A stretch of 64,000 nucleotides of DNA, from NCBI RefSeq assembly GCF_013403875.1, contig NZ_JACBNX010000001.1, positions 62,001 to 126,000 of the forward strand, in the 5' to 3' direction. Shown here piece by piece: positions 10,152 through 18,582 of the stretch (positions are counted from its first letter, which is position 1; each line of letters starts with the position of its first letter). The translations under genes were made by a program, and so were the position numbers. The notes beneath the pieces are model-generated. The model searched no databases. It was not told the origin of the DNA and was given only the letters and a program-made list of their open reading frames with translations. The stretch is from Burkholderia guangdongensis. GTDB lineage: Bacteria > Pseudomonadota > Gammaproteobacteria > Burkholderiales > Burkholderiaceae.

Positions 10152-10322
10152 ATGTCGAACCTCGTTCAGCAAGTCAAGCAATTCGTCCGTGACGAAGATG
10201 GCGTGACCGCCATCGAATACGGCCTCATCGCGGCGTTGATCGCGCTGCTCATCATCGCTGGGGTCACGGCCATCGGCAAGACGCTCAGCGATGTGTTCAA
10301 CGATATCGCCACCAGCATCTGA
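10152..10322 (+). CDS. flp: Flp-family type IVb pilin 1
   Basis: A 56-residue Flp pilin prepropeptide, the major subunit of the tight-adherence pilus. A short basic leader (MSNLVQQVKQFVRDED) is followed by the prepilin peptidase site G|VTAIEYGL with the conserved Glu-Tyr pair of type IVb pilins, then a hydrophobic helix IAALIALLIIAGVTAIG. The start follows AAGGGGAAAGCC. Pilin 2 at 10434 differs at only about ten positions, so the two arose by a recent tandem duplication. It is below the size limit of many gene finders. Confidence 0.95.
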   Translation: MSNLVQQVKQFVRDEDGVTAIEYGLIAALIALLIIAGVTAIGKTLSDVFNDIATSI

Positions 10323-10433
10323 TGGATCGGGCCACGGGCGATTTGGGCGGCCGAATCGTCCGTCGGCACCTGCCGGCGAGCCGGGAAGTTCAGGGTGATG
10401 GTTCACATCGAGTTATCTGCCAGGAGAACGTGA

Positions 10434-10604
10434 ATGTCGACGATCGTTCAGCAATTGATGCGGTTCGCACGTGACGAAGACGGCGTAACCGCGATCGAAT
10501 ACGGCCTCATTGCAGCATTGATCGCATTACTGATCATTGCTGGCGTGACGTCCATCGGTCAGACGCTCAGCGATATTTTCAACGATATCGCTACCAGTAT
10601 CTGA
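10434..10604 (+). CDS. flp: Flp-family type IVb pilin 2
   Basis: A 56-residue near-copy of pilin 1: MSTIVQQLMRFARDEDG, then VTAIEYGLIAALIALLI, and the same IATSI end. The mature segments differ only in a few residues (TSIG for TAIG, LSDIF for LSDVF). It follows pilin 1 by 111 bases, and the ribosome-binding site is CAGGAGAACGTGA. Two very similar pilins may raise expression or be used alternately; which one is the structural subunit cannot be told from sequence. Confidence 0.94.
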   Translation: MSTIVQQLMRFARDEDGVTAIEYGLIAALIALLIIAGVTSIGQTLSDIFNDIATSI

Positions 10605-10676
10605 TGAGCCGGACGGCGGGCGATTTGAGTGGTCGGTTCGTCCGTCATCTCTTTCGACGAGGAATCGGGGGGCGCC

Positions 10677-10862
10677 ATGCGCATTGACGTGAATGCGGTA
10701 TCGCGGTGGATCGACGACGAAGGCGGTGTGACGTCGATCGAGTACGCGCTGATCGGAATGCTGATCGCGGTGGTCATCGTCAGTGCCGTGTCGGCGCTCG
10801 GCACCAAGATGCACGACTTGTACCAGACCGTGGCGTCGCAAATCATCGCCGCGGTTCATTGA
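10677..10862 (+). CDS. flp: Flp-family pilin 3 (divergent)
   Basis: A 61-residue Flp-type prepilin, clearly diverged from the first two: MRIDVNAVSRWIDDEGG, then the processing site before VTSIEYALIGMLIAVVIV. The tail is longer and different (KMHDLYQTVASQIIAAVH). ATG 10677 lies after GAGGAATCGGGGGG and is preferred over upstream in-frame codons. It may be a minor pilin, or a pilin for another condition. The prepilin peptidase gene follows 31 bases later. Confidence 0.9.
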   Translation: MRIDVNAVSRWIDDEGGVTSIEYALIGMLIAVVIVSAVSALGTKMHDLYQTVASQIIAAVH

Positions 10863-10893
10863 CGAAATCCGAATCCGACAAACGAGCCTAGCC

Positions 10894-11433
10894 ATGCTGC
10901 CCCCCGTGCCCCCTCATCCGGTTCCGCTGTGCGTGACGGCACTCGTGCTCGTCGCGGCCAGCACGGACATCACGAGCCGCCGCATCCCGAATCGCCTGGT
11001 CGCGGTCGGCCTCGCGGGCGCGCTGATCGCGCAGTGCGTGCTGCACGGCGTTGCGTCGGGTGCGTTCGAATGGTTCGCCGGCGCCGCAACCGGCTTCGCC
11101 TTGCTGTTGCCGCTCTATCTGTTGCGCGGGATGGCGGCGGGCGACGTGAAGCTGATGCTCGCGATCGGCGCATGGGTGGGGCCGTGGATGGTCGCATGCA
11201 TCGTGCTCGCGACCTGCGTCGCCGGCGGCGTCGGCGCGATCGCGGTCACGATCTGGCGCGGGAGCATGCGCCGGATGCTCGGGAACGTTCGCCATCTGTT
11301 GCGTCGCGCGCTGGCCGGTCAGTCAACCTCGCGCGCGGCCATATCGGAACAGATGACGTCCGTCGGCTCGTTGCCGTACGGCGTGGCGATCGCGGCGGGC
11401 ACGCTGGCCATGCTGTTCGCATCGGCGATCTAG
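10894..11433 (+). CDS. cpaA: Prepilin peptidase CpaA/TadV
   Basis: A 179-residue inner-membrane aspartyl protease of the A24 family that cleaves Flp and TadE/F-type prepilins after Gly. The two catalytic Asp motifs are visible: ASTDITSRRIPN near residue 23 and MAAGDVKLMLAIG near residue 85, the latter being the GxGDxKL-type motif. Five or so hydrophobic segments are present. ATG 10894 is used; the open frame upstream overlaps pilin 3. It is short, lacking the N-methyltransferase domain of PilD, as expected for TadV/CpaA. Confidence 0.92.
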   Translation: MLPPVPPHPVPLCVTALVLVAASTDITSRRIPNRLVAVGLAGALIAQCVLHGVASGAFEWFAGAATGFALLLPLYLLRGMAAGDVKLMLAIGAWVGPWMVACIVLATCVAGGVGAIAVTIWRGSMRRMLGNVRHLLRRALAGQSTSRAAISEQMTSVGSLPYGVAIAAGTLAMLFASAI

Positions 11434-11462
11434 ATCGGTTTTACGTGACGAGTGGAGCGACC

Positions 11463-12863
11463 ATGAACGTTGACCCTACCGAACCGCGGCACGATGCGCA
11501 GATCGCGCATCTGCCCGATCCGTCACCGTCGCGGGAAGCGCATACGAAGCTGCACGCGCGCCTGCCGCACGCACCGCGTTCGCTCGCGGACACCGGGCTG
11601 AGCGCGACGTTCCTGTCGGGGCTCGTGCTGAAGTCCACGCTGCAGCACGGCCGCTCGAAGTACAGCGACCTGATCGAGCGGCACTGCCTGCCGATCGCGG
11701 TGCTCGACGACGTGCTGAAGTTCCTCGTGCGCGAGCATCTCGTCGAGATCACGCATCGCGGCACGACCGATCTCGACGTGACGTTCCAGCTGACCGACGC
11801 GGGCCGCACGTTTGCGATGGAAGAGAAGGTGCGCAGCAACTACAGCGGCCCGGCGCCGGTGACGCTCGAAGCGTATCTCGACATCATCGCCGAGCATTCG
11901 GTGCGCAAGATCCGCATCACGCGCGACGACGTGCGCGCCGCGTTCGCCGGCATCGTGATCGACCCGGCGATTCTCGACGGCGCGGCCGCATCGATGAACG
12001 CGGGGCGGCCGCTGCTGATCCACGGGCCCGCCGGCAGCGGCAAGACGTTCCTCGCCGAACGGCTCGCGACGCTGATGCGCGGCCACGTGCCGGTGCCGTA
12101 CGCGATCTACGCGGGCGGCGAGATCATCCAGATCTACGACCCGCTCGTGCACGTCGACGCGTCGACGTCGCACGAGGGCAAGTCGGTCGACCGCCGCTGG
12201 CGGCTGTGCGAGCGTCCGGTCGTGCTGTCCGGCGGCGAGCTGACGCTCGACGAGCTCGACCTGCGCCGCGACGACATGGCCGGCTTCTACCAGGCGCCGC
12301 CGCACATGAAGGCGAACATGGGGATGTACATCGTCGACGATCTCGGCCGCCAGCGCGTCGAGCCGCGCGATTTGCTGAACCGCTGGCTGCGTCCGCTCGA
12401 TCGCGGCATCGACCTGCTCACGCTCGGCTCGGGCAATCGCTTCGTCGTGCCGTTCGACGTGTGGCCGGTGTTCTCGAGCAACCTCGCGCCCGAGCAGTTC
12501 GGCGACGAAGCGTTCCTGCGCCGGCTCGGCTCGAAGCTGTACGTCGGCCCGATGCCGGTCGAGGACTATCGCGTCGTGTTCGACGCGGTCTGCGCGTCGC
12601 TCGGCCTCGTGCAGGCGCACGACGCGTTCGATTACCTGCTGCACCGCCTGCATCTGCCGACCGGCAAGGCGTTCCTCGCATGCTTTCCGGCCGACCTGCT
12701 GCGGCTCGTCGCGGCTTCGGCGCGCTACCGCGGCGATCCGATGGAAGTCACGCACGAAGGGCTGCACGACGCATGGGTCGACTACTTCGGCTCCGCGCCC
12801 GAGCGGGACAGCAATCATCCGCCACCGGCCGAGCGTACGAGTCGCACGCTGGCCTCAGGTTGA
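11463..12863 (+). CDS. AAA+ ATPase of the Tad locus with winged-helix-like N-terminus
   Basis: A 466-residue cytoplasmic ATPase. Walker A GPAGSGKT is at about residues 188-195, and a Walker B-like MYIVDDLGRQR is at about 290. The N-terminal ~120 residues look like a winged helix (GLVLKSTLQHGRSKYSDLI, then FLVREHLVEITHRG and FQLTDAGRTF). It is unlike the secretion ATPase CpaF or the MinD-like CpaE encoded further on. It sits between the prepilin peptidase and cpaB, in the same direction with 29- and 36-base gaps, so it is very likely co-expressed with the pilus. Its role in pilus biogenesis is not established. Confidence 0.75.
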   Translation: MNVDPTEPRHDAQIAHLPDPSPSREAHTKLHARLPHAPRSLADTGLSATFLSGLVLKSTLQHGRSKYSDLIERHCLPIAVLDDVLKFLVREHLVEITHRGTTDLDVTFQLTDAGRTFAMEEKVRSNYSGPAPVTLEAYLDIIAEHSVRKIRITRDDVRAAFAGIVIDPAILDGAAASMNAGRPLLIHGPAGSGKTFLAERLATLMRGHVPVPYAIYAGGEIIQIYDPLVHVDASTSHEGKSVDRRWRLCERPVVLSGGELTLDELDLRRDDMAGFYQAPPHMKANMGMYIVDDLGRQRVEPRDLLNRWLRPLDRGIDLLTLGSGNRFVVPFDVWPVFSSNLAPEQFGDEAFLRRLGSKLYVGPMPVEDYRVVFDAVCASLGLVQAHDAFDYLLHRLHLPTGKAFLACFPADLLRLVAASARYRGDPMEVTHEGLHDAWVDYFGSAPERDSNHPPPAERTSRTLASG

Positions 12864-12899
12864 AGTCGATCCATTCACGTTCCGTCGAGGAGCATTGCC

Positions 12900-13751
12900 A
12901 TGAAAAACAGTCGCGCACTCACGATGCTGGTCATCGCCATGATCGCGGGGCTCGCCGCCGTCGCGTTCGCGTCGCGCTGGCTCGTGCAGACATCCACGAG
13001 CGCCGTCACGCAGATCGCGGTGGCGGCCACCGATCTGAATCTCGGGGAGCCGCTCGGGCCGAACCAGATTCATCTCGTCAACTGGCCGACCGGCAGCGTG
13101 CCGCCCGGCGCGTTCACCGACATGAAGACGCTCGACGGCCGCGTCGTCCGCACGAGCCTCGCGCGCGGCGAGCCGGTGCTCGAATCGAAGCTCGCGCCGG
13201 TCGGCACGAAGGGCGGGCTGTCCGCGGTGATCGATGAGGGCGCCCGCGCGATCACGGTGCGCGTGAACGACGTCGTCGGCGTCGCGGGCTTCGCGCTGCC
13301 GGGCAACTATGTCGACGTGATCGTCAACACGCAGCAGACGGGGCAGGGCAAGTCCTCCGACTCGCAGCAGCAGAGCATCTCGAAGATCGTGCTCGAGCAT
13401 ATCCTCGTGCTCGCGGTCGCGCAGCAGGTCAGCCGCGACGACACCGCGCCGAAGGTCGTCAACGCTGTGACGCTCGAAGTGACGCCCGAGCAGGCCGAGA
13501 AGCTCGACCTCGCGCGCAGCGTCGGCACGCTGTCGCTCGTGCTGCGCAACCAGATCGACAAGCAGACGATGAACACGGACGGCGCGACGAAGGTCACGCT
13601 GCTCGGCGAGCCTCCCGCACCGCAGGCGGCGCCCGTGCCGACGCACAGCCGGCCCGTGCGGGTGCGTGTCGCGTCGCATTCGGCGCCGGCCGCGCGCCGC
13701 GACTGCATCGGCGTGCTGAGCGGTGTGGCCGGCAGCGTCGAATGTTTCTAA
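12900..13751 (+). CDS. cpaB: Flp pilus assembly protein CpaB/RcpC
   Basis: A 283-residue periplasmic protein anchored by an N-terminal membrane helix (MKNSRALTMLVIAMIAGLAA). It contains a SAF-like domain (VAATDLNLGEPLGPNQIHLVNWP, and RGEPVLESKL) and the RcpC region RAITVRVNDVVGVAGFALPGNYVDVIV, family hallmarks. CpaB associates with the outer-membrane secretin encoded next and is thought to gate or stabilise it. The ribosome-binding site GAGGAGCATTGCC precedes ATG 12900. The C-terminal 40 residues are Pro/Ala/Arg-rich and unlike the conserved core. Confidence 0.93.
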   Translation: MKNSRALTMLVIAMIAGLAAVAFASRWLVQTSTSAVTQIAVAATDLNLGEPLGPNQIHLVNWPTGSVPPGAFTDMKTLDGRVVRTSLARGEPVLESKLAPVGTKGGLSAVIDEGARAITVRVNDVVGVAGFALPGNYVDVIVNTQQTGQGKSSDSQQQSISKIVLEHILVLAVAQQVSRDDTAPKVVNAVTLEVTPEQAEKLDLARSVGTLSLVLRNQIDKQTMNTDGATKVTLLGEPPAPQAAPVPTHSRPVRVRVASHSAPAARRDCIGVLSGVAGSVECF

Positions 13752-13850
13752 AGCATCAACAACATGTTGCATCCAGGCCGCGGTGCAGGTGCGGCGGCCT
13801 TTGACAGTTACACCCGGCGCACCCGTCGGGCACTCGGGGGATCAGACGAA

Positions 13851-15872
13851 ATGAAGATCAAACCGCAACGTTCCGCAGCCGGGCCGACGCGTGCGCGCGT
13901 CGTGCGCGGCACGATGGTGGCCGCGATGCTCTGCGTCGGCTGGTTCAACGTGTACAGCGCGCTCGCGCAGGAAGCTGCCGAAGCCGGCGCGCTGACGAAG
14001 GGCAGCACCGCGCCGGCGGCGATGGCCAAGGGGCCGATGCAGATGACGATCAGCATGGCCCCGGCGCCGGCCGCGGCTGCGGCCGCGGCGCCCGGGCCGC
14101 TGCGCGGGCCGAACTGCGTCGGCCCGGTGCGCGACACGGTCAGCGTCAGCGTGCCGCTCGGCAAATCGATGCTCGTGCCGATGCCCGAGCCGGTCCGCAA
14201 CCGCACGATCGGTAACCCGGCCGTTGCGCAGGCGACGATGGTGTCGCCGCAGACGCTCTATATCCTCGGCCTGTCCGTCGGCACGACGAACATGATCGTG
14301 CAGGGCAGAAGCGGCGCGTGCCGGATCATCGACGTCGCGGTCGGCGCGGACGCGGCCGGCCTGCAGGCGTCGATCGCCCAGCTGATGCCGGAAGAGCGCG
14401 GGATCCGCGTGTCGACCGCGGCCGACACGATCGTGCTCGCCGGCACGGCGTCGAGCTCGCAGGCCGCGGAGCAGGCGGTCGAGATCGCGAAGGCCTATGC
14501 GAATTCCGGCGGCAACGGAAAGTCGGCCGGCGTGCTCAACATGCTGAGCGTCACGTCGCCTCAGCAGGTGATGCTCGAGGTGAAGGTCGCCGAAGTGTCG
14601 AAGACGCTGATCAACCAGCTCGGCGCGGCGTTCAACATCCAGGGCGGCTTCGGCTCGTGGACCGGCGCGCTCGTGAGCAGCCTGCTCGCGGGCGTCTCGA
14701 GCGGTTTCGCGATCAGCAAGGCGAACAACCGGCCGTTCAACGTGGCGGTCGACGCGCAGAACACCGACAACCTCGTCAAGATCCTCGCGGAGCCGAATCT
14801 CGTGACGATCAGCGGCCAGGAAGCGTCGTTCCTCGCCGGCGGCAAGATCTTCATCCCGGTGCCGCAGAGCAGCGGCAACGGCACGTCGACGATCACGCTG
14901 CAGGAGGAGGAGTTCGGCGTCGCGCTGAAGTTCACGCCGACCGTGCTCGCGAACGGCCGCATCAGCCTGAAGGTCGCGCCGGAGGTGTCTGAGCTGTCGC
15001 CGACGGGCGTGACGCTGAGCGCGACGAACGTGAACGGGATCTCGATCCTGCCGCTGATCACGACACGGCGCGCATCGACCACGGTGCAGATGGCCGACGG
15101 CGAGTCGTTCGCGATCGGCGGGCTGCTGCAGGACAACATCACCGGCGCGCTGAAGGCGATCCCCGGTATCGGCGAGCTGCCGGTGATCGGCGCGCTGGCC
15201 CGCAGCACGTCGTATCAGCAGGACCGCACCGAACTGCTGTTCCTGATCACGCCGCACCTGGTGAAGCCGCTGCCGACCGCCAACGTGCCGCTGCCGACCG
15301 ACAGCTTCTCGCATCAGAACGAAGCCGACGTGTTCGCGACCGGCAACATGGAAGGCCGCAAGGGCGTGAAGAAGTCCGCGCTCGCACCGGCGGGCGGCGC
15401 CGATGCCGGCGGCGCGCAGCAGCAGATGCAGATGCCCGCGCCGGCACCGGCTCCGGTGCCGCAGCCGAGCCAGCCTGCCGCGCCGACGGCCGCGCTGACC
15501 GCACCGCGCACGCCGCAGGCGGACGCGGCGGCCGCACGGCCGGCCGTGCCGACGGCACCGGCGGCGACCGCGCCCGCGGCGCTGCACGTCGAGCCGCAGC
15601 CGCAGGCGGCGCCCGTGGCGCAGGCGATGCCCGTGCCGCAGGCGATGCCTGTTGCGCAGGCGATGCCCGTGGCGCAGGCTGCCGATACGTCGGAGGACGC
15701 GCACGCCGCGCGCATCGAGGCGGCCGCCGCGCGGATCGCCGCGGCGGACCAGGCGGCGCAGGCGCAGGCGAAGCCGTCGCACCCGCTCAAGCGCCGTGTG
15801 CCGCCAGTCGCTCACGCCCAGCAGGTCGCGGCCGTGCGTCCGAATCCGGCGCCGTCGTCCACCGATCATTGA
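13851..15872 (+). CDS. cpaC: Secretin CpaC/RcpA of the Flp pilus
   Basis: A 673-residue outer-membrane secretin with a signal peptide (basic start, then MVAAMLCVGWFNVYSALAQ). The periplasmic N-domains follow (ILGLSVGTTNMIVQ, BON-like VLAGTASSSQAAEQAVEIA). The secretin core VMLEVKVAEVSK to LLFLITPHLVKPL includes FAIGGLLQDN and IPGIGELPVIGALARS. It forms the channel through which the pilus exits. The C-terminal ~150 residues are Ala/Pro/Gln-rich low complexity containing an 18-bp tandem repeat (15612-15683). ATG 13851 was chosen for its signal peptide; the frame is open to 13764. A large open frame on the other strand is a GC shadow. Confidence 0.94.
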   Translation: MKIKPQRSAAGPTRARVVRGTMVAAMLCVGWFNVYSALAQEAAEAGALTKGSTAPAAMAKGPMQMTISMAPAPAAAAAAAPGPLRGPNCVGPVRDTVSVSVPLGKSMLVPMPEPVRNRTIGNPAVAQATMVSPQTLYILGLSVGTTNMIVQGRSGACRIIDVAVGADAAGLQASIAQLMPEERGIRVSTAADTIVLAGTASSSQAAEQAVEIAKAYANSGGNGKSAGVLNMLSVTSPQQVMLEVKVAEVSKTLINQLGAAFNIQGGFGSWTGALVSSLLAGVSSGFAISKANNRPFNVAVDAQNTDNLVKILAEPNLVTISGQEASFLAGGKIFIPVPQSSGNGTSTITLQEEEFGVALKFTPTVLANGRISLKVAPEVSELSPTGVTLSATNVNGISILPLITTRRASTTVQMADGESFAIGGLLQDNITGALKAIPGIGELPVIGALARSTSYQQDRTELLFLITPHLVKPLPTANVPLPTDSFSHQNEADVFATGNMEGRKGVKKSALAPAGGADAGGAQQQMQMPAPAPAPVPQPSQPAAPTAALTAPRTPQADAAAARPAVPTAPAATAPAALHVEPQPQAAPVAQAMPVPQAMPVAQAMPVAQAADTSEDAHAARIEAAAARIAAADQAAQAQAKPSHPLKRRVPPVAHAQQVAAVRPNPAPSSTDH

Positions 15873-15892
15873 AGACATTCAAGGGGAAGCTC

Positions 15893-16192
15893 ATGAAATC
15901 CGCCTACCTCGTCATCGCGCGCCGCGCGGCACTCGCGGTGCCGCTCGTCGCCGCGCTCGCCGGCTGCATGTCGTCGACGCCCGTGTGGGACAGCCGCTTC
16001 GGCGACTCGTATCGCGCGACGATGCAAGCGCAGATCATCGATCCGCACGCCGCGGACCACGCGCCGGCCACACCGGTCGTGTCGGGCACCGCCGCCGCGG
16101 GCGCGATCGACAACTACAACCAGTCGTTCCAGAAGCCGGAGCCGAAGACAAACACGTTCGTGATCGGCATCGGCAACGGTGGGGCGCAATAA
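15893..16192 (+). CDS. Small Tad-locus lipoprotein
   Basis: A 99-residue lipoprotein: basic start, hydrophobic stretch, then a lipobox AALAGC with Cys at about residue 24. The mature part is short and hydrophilic (STPVWDSRFGDSYRATMQAQII) and ends FVIGIGNGGAQ. AAGGGGAAGCTC precedes ATG 15893. It directly follows the secretin gene, the position where pilotin/CpaD-like lipoproteins are found in Tad loci. That role is an inference from position; there is no CpaD similarity I can recognise. Confidence 0.8.
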   Translation: MKSAYLVIARRAALAVPLVAALAGCMSSTPVWDSRFGDSYRATMQAQIIDPHAADHAPATPVVSGTAAAGAIDNYNQSFQKPEPKTNTFVIGIGNGGAQ

Positions 16193-16217
16193 CGGCAGAA
16201 CGCTCAGGGAGATTGTC

Positions 16218-17504
16218 ATGTCCAGCGCCGTTCGTCATCCTGAAAGCATCGTTCGCGGCACGCGTCGCCAGCGCGGCGCGGTCGCGGTCATCGTCGCGCT
16301 GGCGCTGGCGGTGCTGATCGGGTGCGTCGGGCTGGCGCTGGATCTTGGCAAGCTGTATGTCACGCGCAGCGAATTGCAGAACAGCGCCGATGCCTGTGCG
16401 TTGTCGGCCGCGCGCGACCTGACTGGCACCATCAGCCTGTGGGTCGCGGAGGCGGATGGTCTGGCCGCCGGCACGTCGAATTACGTGTTCTTCCAGAACA
16501 GGCAGATCACCAACACGTCGCCGACGACGCTGACCGTCGCATTCAGCAGTTCGTTGAGCAATGCGTTTCAGTCGGCCGGCGCGCTCGCCTCGCCGACCAA
16601 TATCAAATACGTGAAGTGCACGACCGGTCTGTCGAGCATCACGAACTGGTTCATGCAGGTGCTGAGCGTGATCCCGGGCGTGAGCGTCGCGAACGCGTCC
16701 GTGACGGCAACCGCGGTGGCGACGCTCGGGCCCGGGCAGACAGGCTGCGGGATTCCCGTCTTCATTTGCCAGCAGAGCGGCGGTACCAGTTATTCCGTTG
16801 GGCAATGGTTCACGATGTCGACGGATCCGTCGGCGAGTGCCAGTTACGGGCCGGGAAATTTCGGTTGGGTCATTCTGGACCCCAACGCTTCACCTTCGGA
16901 CACCGTGCTCAGGAACGAGCTCACGGGCAACTATTGCAGTTTGCCGCCAGTGAATACCCTGCTGGGTACGACAGGCTTCAAGAGCAATGACCAGGATGCA
17001 TGGAACACGCGCTTCGGCATCTACACGAACGGCGGCGCGGGGACCCCGCCGACGAGCGCGACGTCGAACGGCTTGCCCGATTTCACGGGCTACGACTATG
17101 TCTATGGCGGCTATCAGGACATGACCAAGGCGGGTTCGGGATATGCGCTAGGGGATGCGTATACCCATTTCACGCAAACCGACCGACCTGCGTTCCAGCC
17201 TTATCAGGGGACGATGTCGGGCGGCAGCGCGAAGAGTTTTTACCAGTCATACGGGGCGGATCGCCGGGTCGCGGTGGCGCCGGAAGCGGATTGTTCCGGA
17301 TTGCAAGGGAGCAGCACCCAGGTGCCCGTCAAAAAATGGGATTGCGTGCTGTTGCTCCAACCGATGACGGGCGGCAAGGGGAGCACGGTCAACATCGAGT
17401 ACCTCGGCTCGTCGACCGATCCTTCGGCCACTCCGTGCGGAACGGACGGCTTGCCCGGCAACGGCACGTCGACCGGCGCACAGGTGCCGATGCTCATTCA
17501 ATGA
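16218..17504 (+). CDS. TadG-like pilus assembly protein
   Basis: A 428-residue protein with the Flp-pilus TadG N-terminus: RRQRGAVAVIVALALAVLIGCVGLALDLGKLYVTRSELQNSADACALSAARDL. This is one membrane helix with the conserved Gln-Asn-x-Ala-Asp-Ala segment of the TadG/TadE group. The rest is a large, Ser/Thr/Gly-rich periplasmic domain with several Cys residues and little conservation. TadG-type proteins act as minor pilins or adaptors of the pilus. Codon use in the C-terminal half is slightly less GC-biased than its neighbours. Confidence 0.85.
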   Translation: MSSAVRHPESIVRGTRRQRGAVAVIVALALAVLIGCVGLALDLGKLYVTRSELQNSADACALSAARDLTGTISLWVAEADGLAAGTSNYVFFQNRQITNTSPTTLTVAFSSSLSNAFQSAGALASPTNIKYVKCTTGLSSITNWFMQVLSVIPGVSVANASVTATAVATLGPGQTGCGIPVFICQQSGGTSYSVGQWFTMSTDPSASASYGPGNFGWVILDPNASPSDTVLRNELTGNYCSLPPVNTLLGTTGFKSNDQDAWNTRFGIYTNGGAGTPPTSATSNGLPDFTGYDYVYGGYQDMTKAGSGYALGDAYTHFTQTDRPAFQPYQGTMSGGSAKSFYQSYGADRRVAVAPEADCSGLQGSSTQVPVKKWDCVLLLQPMTGGKGSTVNIEYLGSSTDPSATPCGTDGLPGNGTSTGAQVPMLIQ

Positions 17505-17517
17505 ACGGGGGGCGATC

Positions 17518-18081
17518 ATGAAAAAACATGCATTTCGCCGCTCGAGCATGCGTGGTGTCGCGGCGGTCGAATTCGCGCTCGTGCTCATTCCGCTCGTGCT
17601 GCTGGTCACCGGCGTGGCCGAGTTTGGCCGCGCGATCTACCAGTATGAAACGCTGACCAAGGCGACACGCGACGCCGCGCGTTATCTGTCCGTCTACCGG
17701 CCGAGCGATACGACGACCTATCCGATCTCGGATGCAAGGTGCCTCGTGGTGTACGGCGCGACGTGCGACAACGCGGGCACTTCGCCCGTGCCCCTTGTGC
17801 CCGGCCTCACGACGTCGATGGTCTACATTTGCGACTCCAGCAATAACCCCGGCAATACTTCGTCGACGAGCACGAGCAGCTGTACCGCCTCGCTGGATCC
17901 GACGGATCCGGCGCACTTCGCCAGCGTGACCACTTACGATTCGACGGGTGCCGCGCAAGGCAGCGTCAATCTCGTCGAGGTCAAGATAAAGGGCTTTTCA
18001 TATCAGCCGATACCGGCCTACCCGGGCATGACGGCGTTCAGCTTCGGCGACATCATCACCGTGATGAGGCAAGTCATATGA
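17518..18081 (+). CDS. tadE: TadE-like minor pseudopilin
   Basis: A 187-residue TadE-family pseudopilin: MRGVAAVEFALVLIPLVLLVTGVAEFGRAIYQYETLTKATRDAARYLS. It has the processing-site context G|VAAVEFA, conserved Glu at +5 and the downstream AARYL motif. The periplasmic domain has paired Cys residues (for example ARCLVVYGATC). It is cleaved by the prepilin peptidase and is needed for pilus formation in studied Tad systems. The next gene's ATG overlaps its TGA. Confidence 0.9.
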   Translation: MKKHAFRRSSMRGVAAVEFALVLIPLVLLVTGVAEFGRAIYQYETLTKATRDAARYLSVYRPSDTTTYPISDARCLVVYGATCDNAGTSPVPLVPGLTTSMVYICDSSNNPGNTSSTSTSSCTASLDPTDPAHFASVTTYDSTGAAQGSVNLVEVKIKGFSYQPIPAYPGMTAFSFGDIITVMRQVI

Positions 18082-18560
18082 ACGCGCGCCGTCGTTTTCT
18101 CCTTCATCACCGCGCGGAGCGGGGCGCCACAGCCGTCGAGTTCGCGATCGTATGCGCGGTGTTCTGCACGCTGTTGATCGGCATCATCGAGTTCGGCCGA
18201 GTGATGTTCTACTGGAACACGGCAAGCGAGGCCGTGCGGCTCGCGGCGCGCACGGCGACCGTCTGCGACGTGAATTCAAGCGTCGTCGCGAAGCGGGTTA
18301 CGACGCTGCTGCCGATCCTGCAGACCGCGAACGTATCCGTCAGCTACACCCCGTCGGGATGCACCGCCAGCACGTGCTCGTTCGTCACCGTCAGCGTGAC
18401 CAACGTCACCATTCCGACGTTCATTCCGCTGCTGTCCGTGCGGGCCGGTGGGGTCCCGATGCTGGGCTCCGGGCGCATCACAGTGACGATGCCGCCATTC
18501 ACGACAACGCTGCCCCGCGAAAGCCTCACATCGTCGACGGGCGGCACCGTTTGCCAATGA
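18078..18560 (+). CDS. TadE/TadF-like minor pseudopilin
   Basis: A 160-residue second pseudopilin: RGATAVEFAIVCAVFCTLLIGIIEFGRVMFYWNTASEAVRLAARTATVC. It overlaps the preceding TadE gene by four bases (ATGA), so the two are translationally coupled and probably act together, as TadE and TadF do. The C-terminal domain contains YTPSGCTASTCSFVTVSVTN and a Thr-rich strand pattern. TadE and TadF cannot be told apart by sequence alone here. Confidence 0.87.
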   Translation: MNARRRFLLHHRAERGATAVEFAIVCAVFCTLLIGIIEFGRVMFYWNTASEAVRLAARTATVCDVNSSVVAKRVTTLLPILQTANVSVSYTPSGCTASTCSFVTVSVTNVTIPTFIPLLSVRAGGVPMLGSGRITVTMPPFTTTLPRESLTSSTGGTVCQ

Positions 18561-18582
18561 TCGAGCACAAGGGGCACACAAA

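Noticed and set aside
13842..15878. 678-residue minus-strand open frame
   Set aside because: Shadow of the secretin gene; composition is Arg/His-rich with no conserved motifs.
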